A model generated the notes under the pieces. That model saw only the letters and a program-made list of their open reading frames with translations, was not told the DNA's origin and did no database searches. DNA of 34,387 nucleotides from an uncultured Clostridia bacterium (GTDB lineage Bacteria > Bacillota > Clostridia > Oscillospirales > Acutalibacteraceae): positions 1 to 34,387 of the forward strand of contig CAMNAP010000010.1 of the NCBI GenBank assembly GCA_946531445.1, in the 5' to 3' direction. Of the stretch, positions 9,925 to 19,148 are shown piece by piece (within the stretch, counting starts at the first letter, position 1; every line of letters starts with the position of its first letter). The position numbers and the translations under genes are program-made.

Positions 9925-9954
9925 TGAACTGCCCCAAGTTGTGCAGACAGCACA
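9925..9954. mobile_element. Possible solo IS3-family-like terminal inverted repeat remnant
   Basis: TGAACTGCCCCAAGTTGTGCAGACAGCACA resembles IS3-family ends of the type TGAACTGCCCC...AAGTT..ACA; no transposase or partner end in the window. Confidence 0.3.
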
Positions 9955-9994
9955 AAAAAGCGACTTGAAGCAGAATATTAAGTTTTAAGCAACG

Positions 9995-10031
9995 AACTGA
10001 CATCTTTGTTCCAAGGGTGTCAGTTTTGTTT
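9995..10031 (+). terminator. Possible terminator hairpin
   Basis: AACTGACA ... TGTCAGTT followed by a T-rich tail (TTGTTTTG); loop about 15 nt. Confidence 0.45.
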
Positions 10032-10148
10032 TGTATTGAAAACTGTTTGCGATGTGGTAAAAGTTAATAGAAAAATTGTTAAAAAAACGGTGAAAATATG
10101 ACAATTGTACATAAATTAACAAAATTCACAAAAAATTCACAATTAGAC

Positions 10149-10177
10149 TTGACAAACGCAAACGTAAATTATAATAT
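10149..10177 (+). promoter_or_regulatory. Putative promoter of the 10277 gene
   Basis: TTGACA (10149-10154) with overlapping -10 options TATAAT (spacer 15) or TAATAT (spacer 17). Confidence 0.6.
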
Positions 10178-10233
10178 AAATAGTGCAATAGAACGCGAAT
10201 TAGTATTTTGCGTTAACTATTTATTAACATTTA

Positions 10234-10257
10234 TTCGGTGAGTAAACGCTCACTGAA
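10234..10257 (+). promoter_or_regulatory. Leader hairpin just upstream of the SD
   Basis: TTCGGTGAG-TAAACG-CTCACTGAA, 9-bp stem with one G-U pair, followed by ...GGAGG SD. Confidence 0.5.
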
Positions 10258-10276
10258 ATAACTGGAGGAAACACAC

Positions 10277-13200
10277 ATGAGAAAAATGAACAAAAGACTC
10301 ATATCCGTACTTCTTTCGGTTTTGCTTGTCTTTACTACTCTGCCCGTGGGCGCTCTTACCGTTCAGGCAGATGAGTTAAGCGACGCAAAAGCCGCTTATC
10401 TTTCAAAGGTAAGCGAAATGTACAACGGCACAAAGCTTTATAAGAACTCCATCGGAGCTTATATGGCTTATGTTGACGCGTGCAAAGAGGGAGCGGGCGC
10501 AGAACAGGCGGTGGCTCTTGCAAACGCGACGGCTGCAATGCAGGAGTTCACTCCGTACACCGGAACACAAACCGTAAAGGTTAACGGAACAAATGCTGCG
10601 GGCAGCTATTCAAACGTGCTCTGGGCAGAGAGTCCGACAGGCTTACAGTACAGCAATCTTGAACACGGATATATTTACTGGTCAAACGGTATATTAAAAT
10701 ACGGCGGCGATATGTTCGTTTATCAGCCGAGCGCCGTTGTTCTTTATGACGGCACAACCGCCGCAAAGGTTCCCGTACTTTTTGCAGAGCAGGAGAACGA
10801 GGGAAGATACCGTTTCCGTTACGGCTACGTTGCAGAAGCAGGCGGACGTTTAAAGACGGACTGGCTCGGACACAATACTGCTCCGAGAAGCTCAACAAGC
10901 TCCGCGGTTAACGTTGTATGGCCGACGAGCTCGAGCTATTCTATTCCGAGAGTTGCAACAACCGACTCCTCCTCAGACGACGGTTATAAGTACTGGGACG
11001 CGAGCGATACAAGCAGCTCCGCGGGCGGACACGATGCAAATTCGGATTTCTACAATTTCAGAAACGCGCTTACCTTTGATATTGACAACGGTATGGATTA
11101 CACAACCATAACCAACAAGAACGAATACAAGGGTATTGAAAACTATAAGAAGATTTCAAAGTTTGAATGGACGGTACACGCTTACTGGTACAATGTTGTT
11201 ACGGGAAGCGAGCACCGCGCAGAGGGTAACACCTTGTTAACAACAAGAAACCCCGTTTATGTTCTCAACTACAAGAAGCTTCTTGATAAGATTCAACTTA
11301 CGTTAAACGAGAAGAAGGATTCCTTCCTTGTTGATAACGACGGCTTCAGAAGCGGTAATTCAGTAGGCTTCTTCGGCGCGTTTGACTACGTGCTTTCACT
11401 TGACCTTACCGATACCTCCAAATACGACTACGAAGCAGACGCAGAAAACGCAGTTAAAAAGGCGGGCAACGATATCAGCGAGGCTTGTAACGACCTTGAT
11501 GAAATTACAAGTACGGCGGCAGCAATGTCAACTCTTGTTAACAACATTAACAGATATGAGGCTATGATGGCTGACAACCCGTACAGATACAATCTTGCAG
11601 AAACATATCGGCTTTACATTAAGGCAAAGGAATGCTTCGACGCATATATGTTCGGTCAGAAGAACGACCCCGACAACGACTCGGAGTTCCTTACCTATTT
11701 AGCAAGCGTATCAAACGCTTTTGATACGGCGCTTTCAGCCTTCACACCGTTCGCTTCTTATACGGTTGACGGTCAGGGCAACAAGACCTTTACGGCTAAC
11801 CCGATTGAAGGCGACTACACGCCCGACACGGATACAAAAATCTTTGAGGGAGATATTAACGGAGGCGCCGCAGGTCTTGCAACATACAAGAACGCGGGCG
11901 CAATGAACAACGTTCTTTATTATCCCACAGTTACAAGAGCCAACGGCGTAAGAGCGGAAACGGATACTCTCGGTAACGGCAACCACACATATACGGTTGA
12001 CGGACGCTCAATGTCTTTCAACGGCGACGGCGACGGTACAAACCACTTTACGGTTTACTATCCCGCCGAGACGGTGCTTGTTTACAACGGCGACAGCGCT
12101 CCTGCGTTCCCCGTGCTTTCGGGTATCAGAAACGCGCACAGCACCGTTGGTGTAGAAAACTATACTACAGCGGCTTATCCGACAGACAGCGCAACGCTTA
12201 AGGAATACAACTCAAGATACCTTGACGATGTTGACGGATATTCAAGTCAGAAGGTTAACGGCGTTTCATATGCAGACGGTTATTATCCTTTCGTAAAGAG
12301 CACGGACTCGGTTACGGACGTCGGTCTGTTCGGAACAAAAAGATATAACGTAAGAGATACAAACAAGGGACCGCGTGCTCCCGAGGAGAGCGCAACCTTC
12401 AACATCAAAGCTTTTTCCGAAAGATACACCTATGATAACCAGTATGCAACAAACAACAAATACTGGAAGGGCATTCACACGGAGAGAGACAGCAATAACT
12501 TACCGCTCAGCTGGGTAAATGCATGGAACACCGATACAAGCGGTATTACGGGAAGCGGCGCTATCTACGGCTCGCCTACCGAGTGGTGGAGCAGATACTA
12601 CGATTTAAAGGCTGACGACAACCACGGAAAAGCCGAGATTTCAATAGCGGCTTCCGCCGTAGAGTTAGTGGTAAATCCGTTTGAAGGTAAAACAAAATCG
12701 GACGGCGCCGAATACTATACAGAAAATTACAACGGACCTAACTGGTATCATTCGTTCCAGGAGGTAAGAGCTACAACCGACCTTAATGTTGAGATTATGC
12801 TCGACAAGGGCTCTGTAATCAGAGTGCTTAACGTAATACCCGCAATGGACGCGAAGAACAACCTTGTTGAAAACAACAACGTTCAGGATATTTTAGGCGC
12901 AATCTTCCAGTACGATAAGGATTCGGCTGACGTAATCAGCTTCCTTACAGCGCTTGACAAGGTTGGCTCATTCAACCCGAACAATGCTAAATACGATTAT
13001 TCCGCCGCTACAAGCGGTACGCCCGAATATAGCGTAAACGCAGGTATCGAGCAGGCTTGTAAGGATATGGTTGAGCTTGTTAACGCAACGGACGAGGCTC
13101 TTGACTACATTGACGACAGCACAGATTCGGAGCATTCAACAGTTAACGACGATAAGATTAATACTCCGACCGACGCAACGTCAAAATCAACCGACACAAA

Positions 13201-15268
13201 CGACCCGGGTACGGGCTGGTACGCAGACCTCAGACGTGCGCTTATCGACCCGATTGAGCCCGACAGCTGTACAGATGACGAGGCTTATGCGGAATACAAG
13301 GCAGTTCTTGACAAGGCTCAGGACGCTGTTGCATATTCGGCAACGTCGAAAATCGGCGGCGGCGCAGGTGTTGACTACGAGGCAGAGTATAACGGACAGA
13401 CAATTCCCGAAATAGCTCAGGAGCTAATTGAAGCAACAGAGACGTTCAAAAACGCTCCGGCAAAGCATATCTTTGAATATGACGATGAAAACGAAAACCA
13501 GATTTCAACATGGGACTGTTCAGCTAACGCGGCGCATAATCACTCAACCGCTGATATGAGCGCGTATAACGAGCTTGAAATCGCTTACGGAACAATTGAC
13601 CCCGAGGCTTACGACAACTTTGAGTCTCTTGTTGCGGCTATGTATGACGGAAACGCATACGACGACAGCAGCGAGGCGACAAAGGATTACGCCGACCTCA
13701 GCTTCAAAGAGGTTAAAACAAAGCAGACCAAGAAGGGTGACACCCCGCAGAACTTTGTTGACACGGGCGTTATGAATCTTCTTGAGGCAATCAATATCGC
13801 GGCAACCGAAAATCAGGGAGAACACCTCAGCACATACAAGGTAAACTTCAACGTTCAGGTTGCAGGCGAGCCCTTAAGTCAGGTTATTATTAACCAGACT
13901 TACAGATACGGCGACTATCCGACATTAAACGCAGCAGACTCGCCCGTATTCAATCTTTACGGCTGCAAGTGCTACAAGTGGTCGGTAAAAATCGGCGAAG
14001 GCGAAGAGAGATTTATCAAGACCAACACGCCGACGCTGTCTTGCGCGGTACAGCGCGACTGCACGATTACGGCTTACGCAAATAAGGCGATTGCCGACGA
14101 GCAGGCACGAATCGACATCAAAGGACCGACAGGCGCAACGATTGACGTTGTACACGCTGCAAAGACCGCTTCGTTAGCCTTCAGCTACGACAGCGAAAAC
14201 AAGAAGGCAACGGTAAGCATTGCAGGAAATAACTTTGATATCGCTTCAACAACCTCCTACAACGTAACAGGTATTACGTTAGACGGAACTGACAGCGAGG
14301 ACTATGCGGGACGTAGCGGACTTACTGTTCAGGGACTTCTTGACGAGCTTCACAGAACGTCGCTTGTTATCCGTCCGCTCAAGACGGGAGCGTACGGCGA
14401 CGGTACCTACACCATTAACACCAACGGAACAGGCGGTACTGTAAACCGCGGAAATGAATCCGGTACGGAAAGCTCGCTCAGCGGAGTAGCTTACGACGAG
14501 AAGATAAGAGCTAACTATACACCCGACGCATCAAAGGGAACATATTACGGTATGGTTATTAACGAGTCTGAAATGGCAGGCGGTACTATACCGAAATATA
14601 TCCCGATTACCTACAGCGACGTATACTATTTCAGAGCTATCAGCAATATGAACTTCTATCCTCTTTATCAGAGAGAGCTTGAAGGCGGAGCTAAGGCTTA
14701 CTACGTTGACGACGGCAGCGCGGACGGTATAAGAATTACAAACGCCGATACGGTATACCGTTTACAGCATAAGCTCCCGTTTGTAATCAGCTTTATGGAC
14801 GGAATAGGAGTAGAAGGAAAAGTTCCGAATCTTCCCGGAAAGTTCTCATTCCGCTGCGCTTATACAACGGGACTTCCCGATAACGTTAAGGTTACAGAGG
14901 CAGGCTGGATTTACTTCTACTGCCACGACGATAACGTTGTAACTGCTGTTTCGGCGCTTTCGCCCGATGAGAGCGACCTCAGCGTTAACAACGTTAAGAC
15001 TGTTACGGACGGAACTTATACAGGTAATATTATAAGACAGGCAACTACGAAGCTTACAGACCCGTCGGTTGTTGAAACTCATCAGTATTCATTCAGCTCG
15101 AAGGACAGAGACAATACTTATATCCTCGGCAGAGGCTATATCAAGTATCAGTACACCTTCTCCGAGTCTGCAACCCATGACGGCAACACAACGACGGTTG
15201 ACGCGCCTATCGAAGCTATTTCGTACGGCAGAGCAGATTTCTATATGAATCCGCCTTCAAATTCTTAA
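10277..15268 (+). CDS. Very large secreted protein of unknown function with internal module duplication and helical FIVAR-like segments
   Basis: Signal peptide MRKMNKRLISVLLSVLLVFTTLPVGALTVQA; GGAGG SD; 1663 aa; no sorting signal or dockerin recognised. Confidence 0.85.
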   Translation: MRKMNKRLISVLLSVLLVFTTLPVGALTVQADELSDAKAAYLSKVSEMYNGTKLYKNSIGAYMAYVDACKEGAGAEQAVALANATAAMQEFTPYTGTQTVKVNGTNAAGSYSNVLWAESPTGLQYSNLEHGYIYWSNGILKYGGDMFVYQPSAVVLYDGTTAAKVPVLFAEQENEGRYRFRYGYVAEAGGRLKTDWLGHNTAPRSSTSSAVNVVWPTSSSYSIPRVATTDSSSDDGYKYWDASDTSSSAGGHDANSDFYNFRNALTFDIDNGMDYTTITNKNEYKGIENYKKISKFEWTVHAYWYNVVTGSEHRAEGNTLLTTRNPVYVLNYKKLLDKIQLTLNEKKDSFLVDNDGFRSGNSVGFFGAFDYVLSLDLTDTSKYDYEADAENAVKKAGNDISEACNDLDEITSTAAAMSTLVNNINRYEAMMADNPYRYNLAETYRLYIKAKECFDAYMFGQKNDPDNDSEFLTYLASVSNAFDTALSAFTPFASYTVDGQGNKTFTANPIEGDYTPDTDTKIFEGDINGGAAGLATYKNAGAMNNVLYYPTVTRANGVRAETDTLGNGNHTYTVDGRSMSFNGDGDGTNHFTVYYPAETVLVYNGDSAPAFPVLSGIRNAHSTVGVENYTTAAYPTDSATLKEYNSRYLDDVDGYSSQKVNGVSYADGYYPFVKSTDSVTDVGLFGTKRYNVRDTNKGPRAPEESATFNIKAFSERYTYDNQYATNNKYWKGIHTERDSNNLPLSWVNAWNTDTSGITGSGAIYGSPTEWWSRYYDLKADDNHGKAEISIAASAVELVVNPFEGKTKSDGAEYYTENYNGPNWYHSFQEVRATTDLNVEIMLDKGSVIRVLNVIPAMDAKNNLVENNNVQDILGAIFQYDKDSADVISFLTALDKVGSFNPNNAKYDYSAATSGTPEYSVNAGIEQACKDMVELVNATDEALDYIDDSTDSEHSTVNDDKINTPTDATSKSTDTNDPGTGWYADLRRALIDPIEPDSCTDDEAYAEYKAVLDKAQDAVAYSATSKIGGGAGVDYEAEYNGQTIPEIAQELIEATETFKNAPAKHIFEYDDENENQISTWDCSANAAHNHSTADMSAYNELEIAYGTIDPEAYDNFESLVAAMYDGNAYDDSSEATKDYADLSFKEVKTKQTKKGDTPQNFVDTGVMNLLEAINIAATENQGEHLSTYKVNFNVQVAGEPLSQVIINQTYRYGDYPTLNAADSPVFNLYGCKCYKWSVKIGEGEERFIKTNTPTLSCAVQRDCTITAYANKAIADEQARIDIKGPTGATIDVVHAAKTASLAFSYDSENKKATVSIAGNNFDIASTTSYNVTGITLDGTDSEDYAGRSGLTVQGLLDELHRTSLVIRPLKTGAYGDGTYTINTNGTGGTVNRGNESGTESSLSGVAYDEKIRANYTPDASKGTYYGMVINESEMAGGTIPKYIPITYSDVYYFRAISNMNFYPLYQRELEGGAKAYYVDDGSADGIRITNADTVYRLQHKLPFVISFMDGIGVEGKVPNLPGKFSFRCAYTTGLPDNVKVTEAGWIYFYCHDDNVVTAVSALSPDESDLSVNNVKTVTDGTYTGNIIRQATTKLTDPSVVETHQYSFSSKDRDNTYILGRGYIKYQYTFSESATHDGNTTTVDAPIEAISYGRADFYMNPPSNS

Positions 15269-15291
15269 AAGGGTAACGGAGGGAGATTTAT

Positions 15292-15447
15292 ATGAGAAAA
15301 GCAAACAGTATAAAGAAGGCTTACAGCAAGCCGTATTACGAAATAGAAAAGTTTACAATATGTGATACAATATCTACCTCGTCCATAGATGACGGTGACG
15401 ACCCGATGTTTCCGGAGGGATACGACGAAAACGGCAGAATATTCTAA
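15292..15447 (+). CDS. Small ORF, 51 aa, unknown function (absent from supplied ORF track)
   Basis: MRKANSIKKAYSKPYYEIEKFTICDTISTSSIDDGDDPMFPEGYDENGRIF*; GGAGGG SD 8-9 nt upstream of ATG; 23-nt gap after the 1663-aa gene; terminator directly after. Confidence 0.75.
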   Translation: MRKANSIKKAYSKPYYEIEKFTICDTISTSSIDDGDDPMFPEGYDENGRIF

Positions 15448-15451
15448 AACA

Positions 15452-15490
15452 AAAACGCCTTGAGGCTCAGCCTCAAGGCGTTTTATTTTT
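15452..15490. terminator. Strong, probably bidirectional terminator between convergent genes
   Basis: AAAACGCCTTGAGGC-TCA-GCCTCAAGGCGTTTT then ATTTTT; 15-bp perfect stem. Confidence 0.9.
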
Positions 15491-15492
15491 GA

Positions 15493-16785
15493 TTATTTTT
15501 TAGTTACAATTGCGCTTTGGATTGTGTGGTTTTTAACTGTTTTTACGCTGATTGTCAGCTCGTCGGTTTCACAGGTGAAGGGTTTGTTATCGGTGGGAAC
15601 AGCCTCAATGATTGAGCAGACATAGCCGTTAAACGTGTCCCAGTCGTCGCTCATAAGATCAATGCCGAGAGCCTCGGACACCTCGTCTATCGGTGCGCCG
15701 CCCTGGATTTTCCAGCTGTCGTCGGCAAGCTGCTGAATATCCTCTGTAACCTTGCCGTCGTCAACGTCGTAGAAATCGCCGACTATTGCCTCCATTAAAT
15801 CGTGAAGTGTGATTACACCCTCAAAGCCGCCGTATTCGTCAATTATTACCGCAAAGTAATTTCTCTTCGCCTTCATTCTTGAAAACAGCACGTTTGACTT
15901 CATACCCTCGGGGGCGTAAAGCGGCTCGTCAAGCGCTTTTGAAAGAATGTTTTTCTTTGTTTTGGTTTTCAGGCGGAAGTAATCCTTTGTACTCAGAATA
16001 CCGATAATATTTTCGTTTTTATCCTTGAATACGGGATAGAATGAATGGTGTGTTTCGCTTATGATTTTATTCCAGCTTTCAACCGTATCGTCGGCGTCAA
16101 GCATATCAACGTCAACTCTGTGCGTGCAAATCTGCTCAATTGTTGTATCGTTAAGCTCAAAGACGTTTTGAATTATTTCGTTTTCGTATGCCTTAATTGT
16201 ACCCTGTTCGCTTCCCTGAGCGAGCAGCATTCTGATTTCCTCCTCGGTTACTTTTTCGTCGTTTTCGTTGGGGTTGATTCCGAATATACGTAAAACGAGA
16301 TTTGTTGAAACCGTAAGGACAAACACGATTGGTCTGAACACAACGGATACGCCGTAGAGCATATTTGACATACCGAGAGCCATTTTTTCAGCGCGCTTCA
16401 TAGCTATTCGCTTAGGCACAAGCTCACCGAAAACAAGGTTGAAATAAGCGAGAATAACAGTGATGATTATTACCGTTACTGTCCTTACAGTAGCTTCGCT
16501 TATTGAAACGCCCGTTTTTACTATTGCCTTTACTATCGGGTCGGCAAAGCTGTCTGCCGCAAAGGCGCTTGAAAGAAGCCCCGCAAGCGTTATTGCAACC
16601 TGAATTGTAGCGAGAAAGCGCGATGGCTGCTCAACGAGCTTTGTAAGGCGGATTGCCTTTTTGTTTCCTTCGCTTGCGAGCTGGCGAAGCCGCGCGTCAT
16701 TCATTGAAATCACTGCTATTTCTGCGCTTGCAAATACAGCGTTAAGAAATATCAGAACAATCAGAAGTATAATTTTTCCTATCAT
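15493..16785 (-). CDS. CNNM/CBS-domain CorC/HlyC/TlyC-family membrane protein
   Basis: MIGKIILLIVLIFLNAVFASAEIAVISMNDARLRQLA... DUF21-like TM region, CBS pair, C-terminal CorC_HlyC-like domain 'IQGGAPIDEVSEALGIDL'. Confidence 0.9.
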   Translation of the reverse strand: MIGKIILLIVLIFLNAVFASAEIAVISMNDARLRQLASEGNKKAIRLTKLVEQPSRFLATIQVAITLAGLLSSAFAADSFADPIVKAIVKTGVSISEATVRTVTVIIITVILAYFNLVFGELVPKRIAMKRAEKMALGMSNMLYGVSVVFRPIVFVLTVSTNLVLRIFGINPNENDEKVTEEEIRMLLAQGSEQGTIKAYENEIIQNVFELNDTTIEQICTHRVDVDMLDADDTVESWNKIISETHHSFYPVFKDKNENIIGILSTKDYFRLKTKTKKNILSKALDEPLYAPEGMKSNVLFSRMKAKRNYFAVIIDEYGGFEGVITLHDLMEAIVGDFYDVDDGKVTEDIQQLADDSWKIQGGAPIDEVSEALGIDLMSDDWDTFNGYVCSIIEAVPTDNKPFTCETDELTISVKTVKNHTIQSAIVTKK

Positions 16786-16819
16786 TTTTTACTCCATAAA
16801 CAGATTATTTACAATGCAT

Positions 16820-16848
16820 ATTCTATCAATTATGTTTGCACTTGTCAA
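16820..16848 (-). promoter_or_regulatory. Putative promoter of the CorC-like gene
   Basis: On the minus strand: TTGACA-N17-TAGAAT. Confidence 0.65.
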
Positions 16849-16872
16849 CACAGCGCAAAGGCGTCCATTAAG

Positions 16873-16901
16873 TTGACATTATAAAATTACTATGTTATAA
16901 T
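16873..16901 (+). promoter_or_regulatory. Consensus promoter of the B12-rSAM operon
   Basis: Exact TTGACA-N17-TATAAT ending 38 bp before ATG 16940. Confidence 0.75.
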
Positions 16902-16939
16902 TTAAGGTGACTAATTTTGTTTAATGGGAAGAAAAACGT

Positions 16940-17665
16940 ATGGTAGGTGTAATTTTAGCCGCCGGCAACGGAAAAAGACTTGCCGCCGAACTCGGAATGG
17001 AACAGTGCAAATCGCTTCTTTCGCTTGAGGGGAAGAAGCTTATTTACTATTCGCTTGAAAACCTTTCGCTTCTCGGGGCAGAGATGATTTATGTTGTTGT
17101 TGGAAAATATGCTGAGGAGGTTATGAGAACTATCGGCGAAAGCTATAACGGAATTCCTGTTACATACCTTATTCAGAAACAGCCTATCGGAATAGTTAAC
17201 GCGCTTATGAAGGCGCTGCCTATTATCAATGACGACTTCATTATTCAGCTGAGCGACGAGGTATTTGTGGGAAACCGTTCAGCTTCTCTTAAGCAGCAGT
17301 GGAAAAACAGAGAGGATGACTTCTTCTGCGGCATAATTGAAGAAGATGACAAAGAGAAAATCAAGGACAATTACTCTGTAAGCACAGACGATAATATGAG
17401 GCTTCTCTCGTGCGTTGAAAAGCCCTCTGTTGTTGAAAACAACTTTAAGGGAACGGGCTACTGTATTTTTTCAAAGGAATGTATTGCGCTTTGCAGAAAC
17501 TGCTACGGAAACGAGCTTCCTGCAGACGCAAATCTCTGCGACTATATGAACCTTCTTATTAAAACGGGTAAGACGGGCAAATGCGTAATAGTTGCAGACA
17601 AAGAGGCAAACGTTAACACAATTTACGATTTTGAATACGCCAGAAAGATAATTAAAAAGATATGA
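16940..17665 (+). CDS. NTP transferase (sugar-phosphate/alcohol-phosphate nucleotidylyltransferase family)
   Basis: MVGVILAAGNGKRLAAELGMEQCKSLLSLEGKKLIYYSLENL; N-terminal nucleotide-binding signature and 'FIIQLSDEVFVG'. Confidence 0.8.
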   Translation: MVGVILAAGNGKRLAAELGMEQCKSLLSLEGKKLIYYSLENLSLLGAEMIYVVVGKYAEEVMRTIGESYNGIPVTYLIQKQPIGIVNALMKALPIINDDFIIQLSDEVFVGNRSASLKQQWKNREDDFFCGIIEEDDKEKIKDNYSVSTDDNMRLLSCVEKPSVVENNFKGTGYCIFSKECIALCRNCYGNELPADANLCDYMNLLIKTGKTGKCVIVADKEANVNTIYDFEYARKIIKKI

Positions 17666-19125
17666 AAACCGATAATAAATCTAAGGGACGGGTAATGCTG
17701 ATTTACCCTCCGGGAAAGCTTTTTCAGCGCAGCGAGGACAGAGCTCAGTGTAATGTTGAGGAATCGGCTGTTACTACGGTGCACGCGTGTAATGATTTGG
17801 GATACGCGGCTGCTGTTTTAAGGAACGGCGGCTATGACGTCTTTTTGCGTGATTATCAGACTGAGGGCGCAGGCGACGGAGCGGTTTTAAACGATATTCT
17901 CAGCTTTAAGCCTGACCTTGTTTTTATGAGCATTACAAACGCTACGGTTATTGACGACATTGATTTTATCAGCCGTATGAAAAAGCAGTTCAGCTTTAAG
18001 GCGGCGCTTAAGGGTGCTATTTTTTACAATACCGAAGAGAGCCTTCTCAGCGAGCTTAAGCTTGACGATATTGACTTTCTGATAGGAGGCGAAGAGGAGT
18101 TCATTATCAAACCTCTGTGCGACTGCGCGCTGTGCGGCGAGGGAAAGCTTGAGGACATTGACGGAATATTCTTCAAAAACGAAGAGGGCGAATTAGTTAA
18201 AACAAAATTCGGCTGCTGGAGAAATGACCTTGACTCGCTTCCGTTTCCCGCAAGGGATTTAATGAACAACGCGCTTTATACAAGGCCTGACACAAACGAG
18301 ATTCTTGCAACAATCTCTGTTTCAAGAGGCTGTCCGTCGGGATGTACGTATTGTCTGACGCCGATTATTTCGGGCAGAAAGCTCCGTATAAGAAGCGTTG
18401 AAAATGTGTTTGAGGAAATGCAAGAGTGTTACTTTAAATACAATATCAGAAACTTCTTCTTCAGAGCTGACACCTTTACTTATAATAACGACTGGGTAAA
18501 CGAGCTTTGCGACAGAATCATAGCTTCTGATATGTATAAAAAAATTGAGTTTACCTGTAACACAAGGGTGGACACAGTAACGCCGCAGCTTCTTGAAAAG
18601 CTGAAAAAGGCGGGCTGTTTTATGCTTGTTGTAGGCTTTGAGAGCGGCTCAGACGATACGCTAAGGCGTATAGGCAAGGGAACGAGCGTGGAGGATAATA
18701 TCAGAGCGGCGAAGATGATTAAGGCTTCAAAAATTCCGTTTTGCGGCTGCTTTATGATAGGCTTCCCGTGGGAAACTGAGGACGATATCAAACAGACGCT
18801 TAATATGATGTTCCGCCTTGACCCTGACTTTATGGAAATTCATATAGCAATGCCGTATTATTCAACAAAGCTGTATGACGACTGTTTAAAGTATAAAACA
18901 ATTTCGGCGTCGGCGTTCGGCTGCGACTATTTCAGCCCGAACACAACGGGTACAGAAAGTGTTCCCATTGAGCGTGTTATTCAGTTAAAAAAGGAATACA
19001 ACCTCAAGTTTTACTTAAGACCGGATTATATAACAAAAAAGGTGGCGCAGAGCGTTAAAAACCCGAAGGTGCTTTTAAGCTATTACCGCCACGGAATGAA
19101 ACTGTTAAATAAAAATATTAAATAA
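17662..19125 (+). CDS. B12-binding-domain radical SAM protein (copy 1)
   Basis: Rossmann-like N-terminus 'VMLIYPPGKLF'; CxxxCxxC in 'SRGCPSGCTYC'; 'VGFESGSDDTLRRIGKG' and 'MIGFPWET' typical of this class. ATGA overlap with upstream gene. Confidence 0.9.
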   Translation: MKTDNKSKGRVMLIYPPGKLFQRSEDRAQCNVEESAVTTVHACNDLGYAAAVLRNGGYDVFLRDYQTEGAGDGAVLNDILSFKPDLVFMSITNATVIDDIDFISRMKKQFSFKAALKGAIFYNTEESLLSELKLDDIDFLIGGEEEFIIKPLCDCALCGEGKLEDIDGIFFKNEEGELVKTKFGCWRNDLDSLPFPARDLMNNALYTRPDTNEILATISVSRGCPSGCTYCLTPIISGRKLRIRSVENVFEEMQECYFKYNIRNFFFRADTFTYNNDWVNELCDRIIASDMYKKIEFTCNTRVDTVTPQLLEKLKKAGCFMLVVGFESGSDDTLRRIGKGTSVEDNIRAAKMIKASKIPFCGCFMIGFPWETEDDIKQTLNMMFRLDPDFMEIHIAMPYYSTKLYDDCLKYKTISASAFGCDYFSPNTTGTESVPIERVIQLKKEYNLKFYLRPDYITKKVAQSVKNPKVLLSYYRHGMKLLNKNIK

Positions 19126-19148
19126 ATAGAGCATTTGAGTAGAGCATT

